Notes: a model not told the origin generated them from the letters alone. Positions 22,346-33,790 are shown, numbered from the stretch's first letter. The stretch: 64,000 bases of DNA from Chelonoidis abingdonii (GCF_003597395.2 NC_133770.1:8778122-8842121); one strand, 5' to 3'. Made by a program: numbers and translations.

Positions 22346-22864
22346 TCCTGTAGGTTATTCTGGCAGGACGCAAAAGAGCTGTGAAAATCAGGACACAGCT
22401 GCCAGACCCTAAATTTCCTTTTCGAAATAAACACCCAGAGGATTCTGTTCTCTGTTTTCCCATCCCACCAGCACCCTCATGTCAAGTGTCCTCCACCTAG
22501 GAAAAGGCCTGAACTGAGCAGCTCCCTTCAGAACGCCTTTAATCGCCAGGTGTCTGTTGTAGGAGGCCTGGGTGCATGACCTTGCTCCTGTATTAAACAA
22601 CAAAACCCGTCCTCAGTTAGGGTTGGAACTGGAAACCAAGCCTGAGTGTTCTCCAGGTTAGTCGTTTAGCATTTGCAGCATAGCTTCAACCACACTGTTG
22701 GCCACCACTGTTGGAAACCAAATGCATTACAGGACTTGGAAAGATAGTTCTGCATCTGTAGTTAGAAGATGGGCAGTGCTCCCACTTCGAAGTTCAAGTA
22801 AAGGCAGACTCTGGGTGATGAATACCAAAGGCCAAGATTAGTAAGACCTGCTCGCTGTGACTAA
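22346..22864. other. Intron without recognised features
   Basis: No exon or repeat recognised. Confidence 0.3.
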
Positions 22865-22908
22865 CGCCTTGTCTACACTTACCAGGGATTCGACACGATG
22901 ATCAATGC

Positions 22909-22957
22909 ATCAGCAGTCGATTTAGCGGGTCTAAGATCCGCTAAATCGACTGCTGAT
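22909..22957. repeat. Perfect inverted repeat (20-bp arms, 9-bp loop)
   Basis: Arms 22909-22928 and 22938-22957 are exact reverse complements around the loop GTCTAAGAT. The paralogous MITE at 39484 has a hairpin in the same place (39534-39549 with 39567-39582) but with a different sequence and one mismatch. Confidence 0.95.
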
Positions 22958-23084
22958 TGCTCTCCTGTCGACTCTGGTACTCCACCTGAATGAGAAGCGC
23001 AAGGGGAGTTGACAGGAGAGTGTTTCCAGTCAACATTGTGTAGTGTGGACCCTGTGGTAAGAAGATCTAGGTACATCAACTTCA

Positions 23085-23262
23085 GGGGGGAGGGATAGCT
23101 CAGTGGTTTGAGCATTGGCCTGCTAAATCCAGGGTTGTGAGTTGAGCCCTTGAGGGGGCCACTTCAGGGTCTGGGGCAAAAATCAATACTTGGTCCTGCT
23201 ACTGAAGGCAGGGGGCTGGACTTAATGACTTTTCAGGGTCCCTTCCAGTTCTAGAATATAGG
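23085..23262 (+). mobile_element. Cry I-type tRNA-derived SINE inside a MITE
   Basis: GGGATAGCTCAGTGGTTTGA, GCCTGCTAAATCCAGGGTTG, GAGGGGGCCACTTCAGG, TTGGTCCTGCTACTGAAGGC and a CR1-like tail TTTCAGGGTCCCTTCCAG. It sits between MITE halves, so it is younger than that MITE copy. Confidence 0.9.
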
Positions 23263-23350
23263 CATATCTCCAATTACCTTTTTTCCACATAGCTGAAGTT
23301 GAATAACTTAGATTTATCTCCCCCTCCCCCATAGCGTGGACAAGGCCTTA

Positions 23351-24430
23351 AAGTAATGAAGGATTGTCTGGAAATCTTATACTTTTGTTTTGGTATCCTT
23401 TGCTTGCACAGCAATTTCTTACTAAGGAAGAGTGGATGGCTGAGGCCATCATGATCTATTGAGGGCTTTGTTTCTACATTGCTGGTTCAAATCCAGCCTT
23501 GCTCACTAACAATAAGAAGTTGTTACATCTGGCAGCTCTTTGGTGACCTAAACAGACCCAAACTGGTGCCTCAGTCCAGGCTGCAGGCTCCAATGCAAGC
23601 AAGTCTTGAAGTACATCCTGTGAGCACTTGCCCACATCACAGAACCAGCACTAAATGGCAGCTATGTTATCAGTCTCAGCAGAGAGGACCAGGATTGGCT
23701 TGGCATGCAGATTGCACTACTGTCATGCCAAACAGAAGCAGCTCTTCCACAACAGAGCTGAGAGGAGACCTGTGAGCAAGGCAAAATCCAACTTGCACCA
23801 CCCTTTATCTCAGCAGTATTTGTTTTGTGCTTCAACAGAGGCCATTCCTAAGAATGTTTGCGGGTGAATGTACTGGCTTTGTGCGTGCTATACTTGTTGT
23901 ATATAGATGAGAAGGAAACAGGTGTTTGGTGTTCTATTGTCTCACACAATTATATGCTTAAATATTTTGTGTCTTCTTGTTACGCATTAGGCTCCACAGT
24001 TAGTTGGTTTAGAGCTTTTATACACAAGGGGAGTTAGCATGAATCGTTACGCTTGGATACGTAGGTGTTGTCACAATGTTGGGTAGTTCTGGTTTAACGT
24101 CATTGTTTGTGAGGCTCTTTCTGAGGGGTTACAAGTACCTCACTGGCTAATGGCCTGTTCTCCTCATCCTGTGTATGGGGCTGTTTAACTCCAAACCATG
24201 ACCTGCAGCATATCTAGTATTTCACCTGTTTCGCTTAGCCAAGTTGTAAATGCAGGCTTTCCACTTGTGAGCTATGTTACCATGGGTTTCCCTGCTGCAG
24301 TGGTTAATATGCTGAGCAAATGTCTCCCTAGGTTTGGTAGCTTTAGAGGAATGTCTCTCAGAACATCATAGGTTGGGTTTTTTTGGTCACAATGTATGTT
24401 GAAGGCTTTCTGGAAACTCTGGTATTTGTG
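23351..24430. other. Intron without recognised features
   Basis: Single-copy-looking DNA. No exon or repeat recognised. Confidence 0.35.
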
Positions 24431-24520
24431 GCCCAGATCCTCAAAGGTATTCGTTGCCTAGCTCCCATTGATTTCAGTGAGAATTAGACACCTAAATGCC
24501 TTTGGGAATCTGGGCCTGTG
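24431..24520. repeat. Foldback repeat, CCCAGATCCTCAAAGG family
   Basis: GCCCAGATCCTCAAAGGTAT at the left is inverted by GCCTTTGGGAATCTGGGCC at the right. The centre is CTCCCATTGATTTCAGTGAG. Same family as 61550-61635 and fragments at 38390 and 45880. Confidence 0.75.
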
Positions 24521-25104
24521 TGACCAAGCTTTGGATCTGTGAAAAGCACCAGCAGCAGATGTGCATAGTGGTGACCTGTATGTTCTCCAGCAGAGGATGA
24601 AGCCGTTTGAGTTCTTTTCATTGGTGATTTGGTTGGGTTCAGACCAATTGCTCAGCTGATTGATTTGGTGGCTTGGCTGCGTTCAGAAGATGTAGTTCTT
24701 CATGTACTCTCCCATTGGCATTTGCTCTTTGATGGTTAAGAATAGAGCTGAGCAAACTGTTGGCAACTTATTCAATTAATTTAGCCCCATTTTCTGTTTG
24801 CAAATTATTCACATGCTTTGATTGTTATTAATATGCTCATCATTCAAAGAATATATTCAATCTATCAGGGGTTCCTAAACTGTGGTATGCGTACTTCTGG
24901 GGGTACGTGAGATATCTCTGGGGGGTACATGTGAGAAATTGTGTAATGGTGGATTTTATTTATTAATAATTGTATTTATTGAATTTTCCCAATAGGCTAC
25001 TTCAGATGAAGCTTTAAAACTCTGTGGGAATTTGTTATATAAAATACGGTAGTTAATTTACTTCAAGATGTACCAGTGAGAACACAGATAATGGGTGTAA
25101 CATA

Positions 25105-25540
25105 GGCTGGGGGAGGCTGTGCCTCCCCAAACAGCTCGACGTGACCCCACCCACACTTCATCCCAGGTCCCTTCCTGCAGTTCCAGGTGCTCTGCCCTGG
25201 CCCAGGCTGGCTGGGGCTGGAGCTTAGGCCAGGGCTGGGGTTGGCCAGTCTGCTGTGGGGACTCAGGGTGGCTGACGCTGGGGCCATGCTGCCTGCCCGG
25301 CGCTTTGGGGCTGGGAGTTCTGCGGCCACACTGCCCAGCCAGCTGGCACTGGGGTGGGGGTACTCTGGGCTCCAGTGGGAGCGGGGGGTAAAAGGGAAGA
25401 AGGGACGAGAGGAGGGGCCGGGGTCACCAGCTGGGTCAGTAGCCACCCATGTAAACCCTGACATACAGAGCCCTCACCTCCAATCACCGTACAGCGTGGG
25501 TTCAGTTGCCAAGCAACTGCCACTGTAAGTGAGCTCAGAA
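25105..25540. repeat. GC-rich interspersed repeat (shared with 36160-36640)
   Basis: Begins GGGGGAGGCTGTGCCTCCCC, a short hairpin, then AAACAGCTCGACGTGACCCC. The block at 36172 starts almost the same (GGGAAGGCTGTGTCTTCCC, then AAACAGTCCGGCGTGGCCC). Both continue with degenerate GC-rich sequence rich in TGGGGCTGG words. Long open frames here on both strands are compositional. Confidence 0.6.
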
Positions 25541-25609
25541 TTTAGTCAGAGTTTGGTTTTTTTTTCAGTTGTATTTGCCACGCTATAACCATACCTGTAA
25601 GAGTGAAAT

Positions 25610-25705
25610 ATGGACAGATGGCTAAAGACAGGTAGTATTAGGAAGAAGAACACAGAATCAGTGATGAGATGGGTAGGGATACATGGGCAGCTGACTTGAT
25701 CTGCA
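25610..25705 (+). pseudogene. hAT transposase N-terminal fragment
   Basis: From the ATG at 25610 the frame reads MDRWLKTGSIRKKN and then runs into unrelated codons up to a stop. The MDxWLKTGS start is typical of Charlie/ZBED-like hAT proteins. All of the BED finger, the catalytic core and the dimerisation domain are deleted. Confidence 0.6.
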
Positions 25706-25894
25706 AGGGGCTACACCATAAAAAAATGTGGGGGAACTCTGACCTATAGATTACTTGTGAACTATATACACCATGGCTAGTGCTTTGAGTGTTTGCCATT
25801 TCTATGGCTAATTATGTCTGTGGCCTCCATCTTTTTCATATCTGAGCACGCCACTACCAAGGAACTTGCCCTCACCTCACGGCCAGGAAGTAGA

Positions 25895-26080
25895 GAAATA
25901 TCATCATTATTCATTTCACAGATTGGGGGACCTGTGGCACAGATAGATTTAAGTGACTGGCACAAAGTCACACAGGGAGTGTGTGGTCATGCCTGGAACT
26001 GAATCCAGATCTCTCAAGTTCCTCTCCAGTGCCTAAACCACAAAACCATCCTTCCTCTCGTTGGCTGTTACTTGTAACCT
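25895..26080 (-). repeat. MIR-type SINE
   Basis: ATCATCATTATTCATTTCAC, ACAGATTGGGGGACCTGTGG, CACAAAGTCACACAGGGAGT, then AACTGAATCCAGATCTCT and CCTAAACCACAAAACCATCC. This is the reversed MIR order. Confidence 0.7.
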
Positions 26081-26087
26081 AAGTTAG

Positions 26088-26277
26088 AATCATAGAATAT
26101 CGGGATTGGAAGGGACCTCAGGAGGTCATCTAGTCCAAACCCCTGCTCAAAGCAGGACAAATCCCCAGGTTTGTTTTTTTAAACCCCCATTCCCTAAATG
26201 GCCCCCTCAAGGGCTGAACTCACAACCGTGGGTTTAGCAGGCCAATGCCCAAACCACCAAGCTAACCCTCCTCCCAC
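26088..26277 (-). mobile_element. Cry I-type tRNA-derived SINE, reversed
   Basis: The + strand begins with the tail (AGAATCATAGAATATCGGGA, GGAAGGGACCTCAGGAGGTC) and ends in the tRNA-like head (AGGGCTGAACTCACAACCGT, CAAACCACCAAGCTAACCCT). Both promoter boxes are diverged. Confidence 0.88.
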
Positions 26278-26559
26278 ATGGTGTCTTTTCCCCTCCCTGC
26301 CTGGACGACTCTGAAGCCCACGAAAGCACACTCAAGAATGCTAAAGACCTTTCAGAGATTGGGAACAGCTCCAGTCTGATTATTCATCAAATGCCTATTT
26401 GCACAAGCATTTGTGACACTTTCCAAAAGTCATTTTGCAAGTGTTAATTTTGCAGAAAGTAATTTAAATGGGCCACGAACACCATAAACATGATTTCTCT
26501 ATTTTAGTCAAAGGCATGGTCATGCAACCTTCGTTTCAATATTTGCCCAGATCTATCAC
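26278..26559. other. Intron without recognised features
   Basis: No exon or repeat recognised. Confidence 0.3.
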
Positions 26560-26680
26560 TGTTATTTTATTTGTATCACAGTAGCGCCAGAGGCTCCCAT
26601 CACAGATCAGGGCTGTATTGTGCTCGGTTCTGTACACTCACAAAATAAAATAGACAGTCTCGGCTCCAAATTGCTAACAA
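26560..26680 (-). repeat. MIR/CORE-type SINE remnant
   Basis: TTATTTTATTTGTATCACAG, then GGGCTGTATTGTGCTCGGTT and TACACTCACAAAATAAAATA. Same reversed block order as at 11470. Confidence 0.5.
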
Positions 26681-26789
26681 TTCCTACTAGAACGCTAATG
26701 GAAAGACACTGCTCACGTCCAGAACAAAAGCTAGTGAACTGCTTTTCAAAAGCATCCCCCAGGAGGCATAAACCAGACTGGATAACCCA

Positions 26790-26910
26790 GATTCATAGAT
26801 TTTTAATGCCAGAAGGAGGGTCATTATGTTCATCTACTCTGGCCTCCGGCATGACACAAGTCCTCCAATATCTCTCAGCGATTCCTGAGTTCCTCCTACA
26901 GCATCTCTGT
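26790..26910 (-). mobile_element. CR1 LINE 3' fragment
   Basis: ATTCATAGATTTTTAATGCC, GGGTCATTATGTTCATCTAC and GCATGACACAAGTCCTCC give the reversed CR1 order. Confidence 0.65.
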
Positions 26911-28624
26911 TAGAAGAGCGTCCAATAAGAATATTGAAATACTAAACTCCACGGGAACCTTCCCGCTTCAACTTGTCGCCCAAACTTTTCTGGTAGTTGG
27001 AAAAAGTTCATTTATTATTTTCCCCTTCTGATTCATTTTCCCGTGCCTCTGAGCTCTGGCGGGGGAAAGAGGGGGAGCCAGGCTGCAGAAGATTTCATGA
27101 GCGGGCTTGTTCCCTGGGGATTTCCCGACTCAATTTGCAGACACAAAGGGTTCTGCTGTTTAGGTAAAGGATGGACAAGCACCCAGCTTGATCTAAACCT
27201 TCTGATGCTCCCGCAGCACCTGCCTTTCTCCACTCCCCACGCTGGGGTTAGGGAATGACAGAAGGAACCTAAATAAAAGTGTGTGTGTGGGGGGGATTCT
27301 GCAGCCATTTAAATGAATTGCACTCAACCATGGAAAGTCCCAGATTCAGCAGCTCCACTCTGCATGTGGGTGAGGATCTGGGGAGCTCATGCCAGAGGCC
27401 TGCATCATCTGCATGCTGCGAAGGCCAAACCATCCCCTGCCAAAAGCAGACGTTTGGAGCTGGAATAGGAAGGAACAGAGACAGGGCTGGCTCGATGCAC
27501 TCCTACTGAGAACTGATTATGCTGCCCCGTGGAATGTGGGCACAGGAGTGGCAGGGACTAAAACCCTCAACTGCGGTAACAGCACCAGCTCTGTTGCCAG
27601 CCCACAATTTGGAACAGAGTTTGCCTTCCACCCTAGCCCCTACTGCATGAACACTGCATGCCGAGCTAAATATACAAGGATCATGGGATTATCTTCCGAG
27701 CAGTCAAAGGTCTCTCTCCCTTTCTCTGCCTTGCAACCTGGGTGGGTCCAAATGGGGGGAGGGGAAAAGAGAAGCAAACTCCAAGTTGGGTCCCAAAAAC
27801 TGAGCAATCCAATTGCTTCTGAACCTTAAAATTGTGCTTCAAGTGGAGCGGGGAGCCTTCAGCTAACTTTGTGTGAGTGCCTCAGGGTCTCGGAGCAGCC
27901 TGCAGCTTTAACCAGGCTTTGAAAAGGAGCTGGGCGGTGTCACAAAATCCAGGTTATGACCTGCGACCTCTGGATGAGAAATTGTTACCATTTAGGATGT
28001 GTTAGGAGGGCCATCCTTTTCATCAAATGCGTGTTGCTTCTTGCTGCGGCAGGCAATCACACCGGTATATCATTAACTCGCAGAAAAGGAGGCTGTAAAA
28101 AGGGCTGATGGGGGACCTTAGCCCGCACCCTGCTGGGGACTGCTCTGAGCACAATATCCCAGCGACCATGAGATTAAGCTAAAGAGAAAAGTGAAAATGC
28201 TTTTCACGATTCACACGCCCTTTAGATTGTTTTATTAAACCATTTGAATAGGGATTTCCCTTTCGGTCGACAACGGGGCCCGGCCAATGCATAGTTCTAG
28301 GTTGCTATGACTTAGTTGGTCCTAGCTAATCACTAGTGAGGGCGAATTTCATATAAAATATCTGGGGCCATTGTCAGTCTAATGCAGCGTGACAGTGCCA
28401 GCACAAAAGGGGATTCATTCACCCCAGCAGGTAATAAGGACGATTTGCCATACCAACCAGGCAGTGTCGAGGGGGGCTGTCAAAAGCGATCAGGCCAGTT
28501 GGATGGAGCCTCACATTCCATTCTCAGGTGGGCTAGGGCGATCCTTTTGTTAGAGGAGGTTGCTTCTGATCACAGAATACAATTTTTTCCCTGGCTATCC
28601 CACTGACCAGCAGAACTGGTGTTC
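26911..28624. other. Repeat-poor intron, candidate conserved noncoding DNA
   Basis: About 1.7 kb with no recognised transposon. Base use is mixed, with features often seen in conserved blocks, such as AT-rich homeobox-like words (TTTTATTAAACC at 28229, TCATTAAC at 28069). Open frames up to 146 codons (27389-27829) show no domain or splice signals and are treated as chance. Confidence 0.3.
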
Positions 28625-28740
28625 ATAGTGCTTTTAAGGGCAAAGGGGACCATTATGATCATCTAATCTGACCTCCTGCATCCCACAGGCCAGAGAGAGT
28701 TTCACCCAGTGATTCCTGCAGCACTTTTTCGCCTTCCGAG
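28625..28740 (-). mobile_element. CR1 LINE 3' fragment
   Basis: TTTAAGGGCAAAGGGGACCA, TATGATCATCTAATCTGACC and CCCACAGGCCAGAGAG, then TTTCACCCAGTGATTCCTGC. Reversed CR1. Confidence 0.7.
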
Positions 28741-28985
28741 CCCTCTTTAATTAAAGATTCTTGTCTTGTTACAATGGACATACTGTATCTCTGCTAATCG
28801 CAGATACAGACATATGCACACAACCCCTTTCTCTAAAACATTCCAGGGATATTGAATCATTGGGTAAAGCAGGAGTTAAATAACTGGTGGAGTTTTGGGG
28901 TAAGCAAATTGTGCATGGCGATATAAACAAGATTTAAGAGGTTTTAAATAATAGATTTAAGGGGGTTAGATTAAAAGGGTTTCAA

Positions 28986-29070
28986 ACTAGATAGATAGAT
29001 AGATAGAGGGGGTGTATGGGGAGAGAGAGAGAGGGGCTGTATGGGGATAAATAGATAGATAGATAGATTT
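28986..29070. repeat. Compound microsatellite (GATA)n, (GA)n, (GATA)n
   Basis: ATAG units at 28988-29007 and 29046-29068 flank GGGGTGTATGGGGAGAGAGA and a second copy of TGTATGGGGA. GATA tracts are commonly polymorphic in reptiles. Confidence 0.9.
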
Positions 29071-32049
29071 TTTTCCTCTGTAGGAACAATATAGTAACAT
29101 ATACCCAGTCCCCTTCTACTGGTCTACCTCCATCCAGTGAGTCGGGTTACCTATGTTTATCGCAGGCTATTTTGACAGTAGGTAATTAGCTAGAGCATTC
29201 CAGGTCTTGACCCATCATTTTCGCATGAGAGCAAATTGTTTTGATTTTTGGAGGTGCTGATCAGCCACTGCTCCTGTCAATTGCAGCCAGACTTGTGAGC
29301 GCTCACAGTGTCTGAAAATGAGGACGTTCCCGCTTTAATGCAACAAACATTCTGATTCCCTAATGCCGGACTGGAATTTACAATACGTCTCCTGCGTGCA
29401 ATAAAACAAACCAACCCACAGACCTTTTAGAAGAACTTGGCCTACAGGGTCTTATAAAGCCACCTTAATCCAACCGCTGTCAATCCAATACTCCCTCTTA
29501 TCTGGATCGCCTTCGCCTTCCTTGGCGGGAATTGCTCGCTTCATAAATGTGCTCCAATCACCTGTTTATCTGATCAAATGTCTTTTTATACTCTCTCACC
29601 TTCACGGGGCTGTGTTGGTACTAGCATACTGGTTCAGAAAGAACAAGAACCTCATCCAACACTCAGACGGCCTCCAAACCCAACCTTTCTGTTAAAATAT
29701 GAAAAAGCCTGGTTAGCTTGTCATTATTATTCTCATGAGTCTTTGCACTTTGGGGCCTGATTTTTAAAAGGGTAAAAATCCTTCAGCTAGATGCTGTAAA
29801 AGTATAGTGTGGAATCAGCTGCCGACTTTGGGCACACAGTTGACACTTCCATGTTTGCAGAGTAGGGCACTGATCCTGCCAGTGGGCCCACCCATGCAGA
29901 GCTCCATGCAAGGATACAATTGTAAGACCAGGGCTTAACTGTGCAGCCCTTTTGACAGTCGGGCTGTTTGTCTTTCCCCCTTCCTTAGCTCCCACAATGA
30001 ATACACTTGTGAGTCCACTGATCAATATCCCAGGCAACATTTAGTGCCTCAGAGAGATGCATTCATCAGACAAACCAAGCACCGAGGCTCGAATGAGCAT
30101 TCCAGTGGGAAGGCTTGAAACATAATGTTCAATCTCCATGGAGGGATCCCTGCACCCATATGGAGACCCGTTAGCTTTGATGGGACTCCAGATGGGTGTA
30201 CAGGTCTGCTCGAACTTTCAGGACTGAGAATTTTGGGTGTGGGGTTTTAGGTATTTAGGGACATCAGTGGGACATAGGCACCTAATTATCTTTGCAGATC
30301 TGGCCCTTAGTAACTAAGGGGTAGATACTCATCCCTTATGGTCAGTAGTAGCTTACTCCTGTACTACTGCTATTGAAACCAGTGTGACTACTCCAGGAGG
30401 ACAGTGCTATGCAACTTGAGTAAAGGTATCAGAACGGAGCTCCAAAATGCAGCAAGTTTTCAATGAGGTTTTGGGGAATCTGAGGCCAAATTTTGCCCCG
30501 ACTGAAGCTAATGGGAGTTTGGGCATTGACTTTGGTGGCAACAGGATTTGGTTGTTCACTAGCACCCACTGGCTTTCTTATTGGATCTAAAAAAAAAAGG
30601 GGGGCACCTTCCCATTTTGATCTCTGAGTATAGCTGTGTCTATCACCAAGTGTATGCGAGTAATAGCCCCAGTGCTAAGAGCTAGGCATGTAACGGCCTG
30701 ATTCTGGTTTATACTAGGGCCACTTTCTATCATTCCGGCAGGGTAAAGGGAAGCACAGCGTGGTATAAAGTGGCCTTAGTGTAAATGTGAATCGGGCCTG
30801 CAAGTGATGTCAAAGCTTGACACATGGAGGAAAATGTGGATGGTGCAAATAGGTTTAATAGGAAATCATTTCCTGTTAGGAAATGGAAATCCAGGAACAG
30901 CTCGACTTTCAGAGGTAAATGGAGAGCACTAAGTGATCTGAAAACACAATCAAGCCAGAGCCTCGACTGTGAGGAACTGATGTGTCCCATGCTTTATACA
31001 TAGGGTTTCTTTAACATCTCTAGAGGCTTCAGTCTTTCCATTTATCCACAGACCAGCCAAGCTCAGACTGCAGCCGTACAACCTTCCTCACCTCCACACT
31101 GACCTCTAGGCATGAGAAAAGAGTTCAGTCTTCATGGGCTGTTCAGTCAGGAGGGGACACAGAGTCCTTGATGGAAGTCAGGAGCCCTGACTTCTGGTTA
31201 GGGGCTCTAACCATTAGCCTTAACGTCTCCCTTTGTCTGACAGTGATCAAATTGAGGGACGTATCTCAGAGACTAGGACACGTTTTCCCTGGGGGAAGGG
31301 AGGATGGAGAAGAAATGTTAAAAGGAATTATGATTATACAAAAACAGATAGTTTGGCAATCAGAGCGATTAAATATTGGCAAGCCATCAAGCTCGGATAA
31401 CATCCCAGAAAGCTGAAACAGACAGAGAAGTCCTTGGCATGCATCTCCTGACAGCTCCACACGCACGGGAGGTGTGCCCACAGGCTGAAGGGTAGGTAAA
31501 AAGCTGTTCCCACCCTAAAGGTAGAAGATCCAGAAGGTGTCACAGCTGCGGTGAGCCTGACTTTGCTGATGGGGAAAATATTGGAAACGTTGGAAACCAA
31601 ATATTGGCTGAGCTGAGTGTCTGTTTCATCATGTCCCATTTAATTGTAGCAACAAAGGAGCCCACCTCCAGGTAAACCAACCTAAAGTATTTTCCTTGAG
31701 CTGGGTGTAACTCCACTCAGTTCGTTTCTCCCCCTATCAATTCATCCATGCCCAGTCTATATGATCAGCAATCTATTAGGGTAATTATAGGCCACCCATC
31801 ACCATAATATCGATGAGCTTTGTACAGCAGAGATTACTTCAGCCATCCTTTTTGAACATAGACCTAGAAATAGCAGGAGAGCAAGAAAGCAATTCATTGT
31901 CTCTAGTCCAGGCATTAGACTCCTTATCTCCCTTCCTACTTACTTTCCATAGCTGACTTTTAGAGGTACAGTCCTTCCCACCTCTCTCCATCCTCCCTGC
32001 AGTTAGGAAGGAGGAACTGAAGTCAACAGAGTTTTATCAGGGATGTATT
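29071..32049. other. Intron, mostly single copy
   Basis: No exon recognised. 29270-29600 is a repeat-free stretch with many AT-rich factor-like words. 30210-30310 and 30470-30560 carry fragments of the palindromic repeats (AGGTATTTAGGGACATC, GATCTGGCCC, TGAAGCTAATGGGAG). 31150-31215 has a MIR-like fragment (GAGCCCTGACTTCTGG). Otherwise nothing clear. Confidence 0.35.
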
Positions 32050-32165
32050 TGGTCCAAGAGTTACAGTAATCCGGGATGGTCTAGAGTATTTGGTCCTGCC
32101 ACGAGGGCAGGGGACTGCACTCGATGACCTCTCGAGGTCCCTTCCCATCCTAGAATCTATGAATC
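32050..32165 (+). mobile_element. CR1-like 3' tail (SINE or LINE fragment)
   Basis: GTATTTGGTCCTGCCACGAG, GGGCAGGGGACTGCACTCGA, then GACCTCTCGAGGTCCCTTCC and AGAATCTATGAAT. Only the tail is left, so Cry I and CR1 cannot be told apart. Confidence 0.7.
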
Positions 32166-32429
32166 AAGGCAGTGAAGTCTGTGGATTCCTGGCTGAGTGT
32201 GCTTAGCCCAAGTGCCTGAAATCAAGACAACATGATTCATTGGTATTTAGAAAACAAGCTTTTGACTGCTCGCCCAAGCTGTGGAAGGGTTTGCCAGGGG
32301 AAGAGCTCTTGAGATAGTTTAGACCCCTCAGATATTTGCCTGTGATCCCTCATCCTGTTCAGACTAAGAAAAATGTAAGTGAATTCACTGGCCCTCATTC
32401 CTTACTCACTCACACTGGTGTAAATCAGG

Positions 32430-33565
32430 ATTAAAGCCACTGAAGCCATTGATTGTAGTAAGGCTTTGACAATCCCACATGGCATGCTCACAAGCAAATC
32501 GGGGAAATGAGGTCTAGATGAAACCACTATGTGACGGGTGCAAAGCTGGTTGAACGAGTGTACTTCAAGAGTTAGTATCAATGGTTCACTGTGAAAACGA
32601 GAGGGCATATCTAGTGGTGTCCCGCAGGACTCAGTCCTGGGTTCAGTACTAGTCAATATTTTCAATGATGACTTGGATAATGGAGCAGAGAGTATGTTTA
32701 TACAATCTGCAGATGACACCAGTCTGGGAGGGGTTGCAAGCACTTCGGAGGACAGGATTAGAATTCAAAATGACCTTGACAAATTGGACAATTGGTCTGA
32801 AATCAACAAGACAAGGACAAGTGCAACGTACTTCACTTAGGAAGGAAAAATCCAATGAATAACTACAAAGTGGGGACCCACTGTCTAGGTGATAGGACCG
32901 CTGAAGAGGATCTGGGGGTTATAATGGATCACAAATTGAACATGAGTCAACAATGTGATGCAGCTTTAAAAAGGCTGATATTCAGCGGAGTGTTAACAGG
33001 AGTGTCTTACATAAGGTCTGGGCGGTAATTGTCTGGCTCTACTCAGCACTGGTGAGGCCTCAGCTGGAGTATCATGTCCACTACTGGGCACCACACTTTA
33101 GGAAGGATGTGGACACACTGGAGAGAGTTCAGAGAAGAACAACAAAATGATCAAAGGTTTAGAAAACCTGACCTAGGAGGAAAGGTTAAAAAGCCTGGGC
33201 ACGTTTAGTCTTGGGAAAAGAAGACTGAGCAAAGAACGGATAACAGTCGTCAAATATTTTAAGAGCTGTTATAAAGAGGACTGTGATGAATTGTTCTCCA
33301 TATCCACTGAAGGGGGGACATGAAGTAATGGGCTTAATCTGCAGCAAGGAAGATGTGGGTTAGATATCAGGAAAAACTTTCTAACGGTAAGGTTAGTTAA
33401 GCTCTGAAATAGGCTTCCAGCAGAGGTTGTTGCATCCCCATCGTCGGAGGTTTTTAAGAACAGGTTGGACAAACACCTGTCAGGGATAGTCTAGGTTTAC
33501 TTGATCCTTGGGGCATGAACTTGCTGATTTCTTGAGGCCCCTTCTAGTTCTACCTTGTGTAAAAA
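32430..33565 (+). mobile_element. 5'-truncated CR1 LINE (RT palm to 3' end)
   Basis: Starts inside RT: GGTGTCCCGCAGGACTCAGT encodes the GVPQDSVLG block. At 32708-32731 the frame reads SADDTSLGG, which keeps both catalytic aspartates but has Ser in place of the usual Phe. Then come the DRTAEEDLGVI (32893), GLPEY-like (33060 onward) and C-terminal blocks, and a 3' UTR ending near CCCCTTCTAGTTCTACC. Frameshifts break it. Confidence 0.8.
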
Positions 33566-33689
33566 TAATATGAGTAGAAAATCAAGCTGACACATTCTAC
33601 TGTAGACCTATGTATTTGGAGGGTGACAGGAGGATCAGAGCCCAACAACTGCAATATCCTGTTGCCTGCAACTACAGAAGAGAAACCCC

Positions 33690-33790
33690 AGTGAGTCACT
33701 TACCTCCCCTGCCTCAGTTTCTCCATTCATAAAACTGCACAAACCTTGCACATTTTAAAAATTCCTCACAGATCTATTAGAATAACATTT
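33690..33790 (+). repeat. MIR-type SINE fragment
   Basis: GTGAGTCACTTACCTCCCC, TGCCTCAGTTTCTCCATTCA and CCTCACAGATCTATTAG. Confidence 0.5.

Larger units (their letters stand above)
22865..23350. mobile_element. hAT-like MITE carrying a perfect hairpin, split by a SINE
   Basis: The left terminus GCCTTGTCTACACTT is inverted at the right terminus (GCGTGGACAAGGC). The interior words AGATCTAGGTACATCAACTT and ATAGCTGAAGTTGAATAACT match those at 39685-39740, so the two are copies of one family. A Cry I SINE (23085-23262) interrupts it. A hairpin with two perfect 20-base arms lies at 22909-22957. Confidence 0.8.
24868..25746 (+). mobile_element. hAT (Charlie-like) transposon relic with nested GC-rich repeat
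   Basis: The left end is CAGGGGTTCCTAAACTGTGG and the right end is GTGGGGGAACTCTGACC. Their complements resemble each other, as hAT TIRs do. The interior keeps a short transposase start (25610). A GC-rich block (25105-25540) with different composition interrupts it. A convincing target duplication was not seen. Confidence 0.65.

Noticed and set aside
27389..27829. 146-codon plus-strand frame in repeat-poor intron
   Set aside because: No recognisable protein family and no splice context.
28986..29070. CRISPR array
   Set aside because: The short tandem units are a microsatellite, and the genome is vertebrate. No spaced identical repeats were seen elsewhere.
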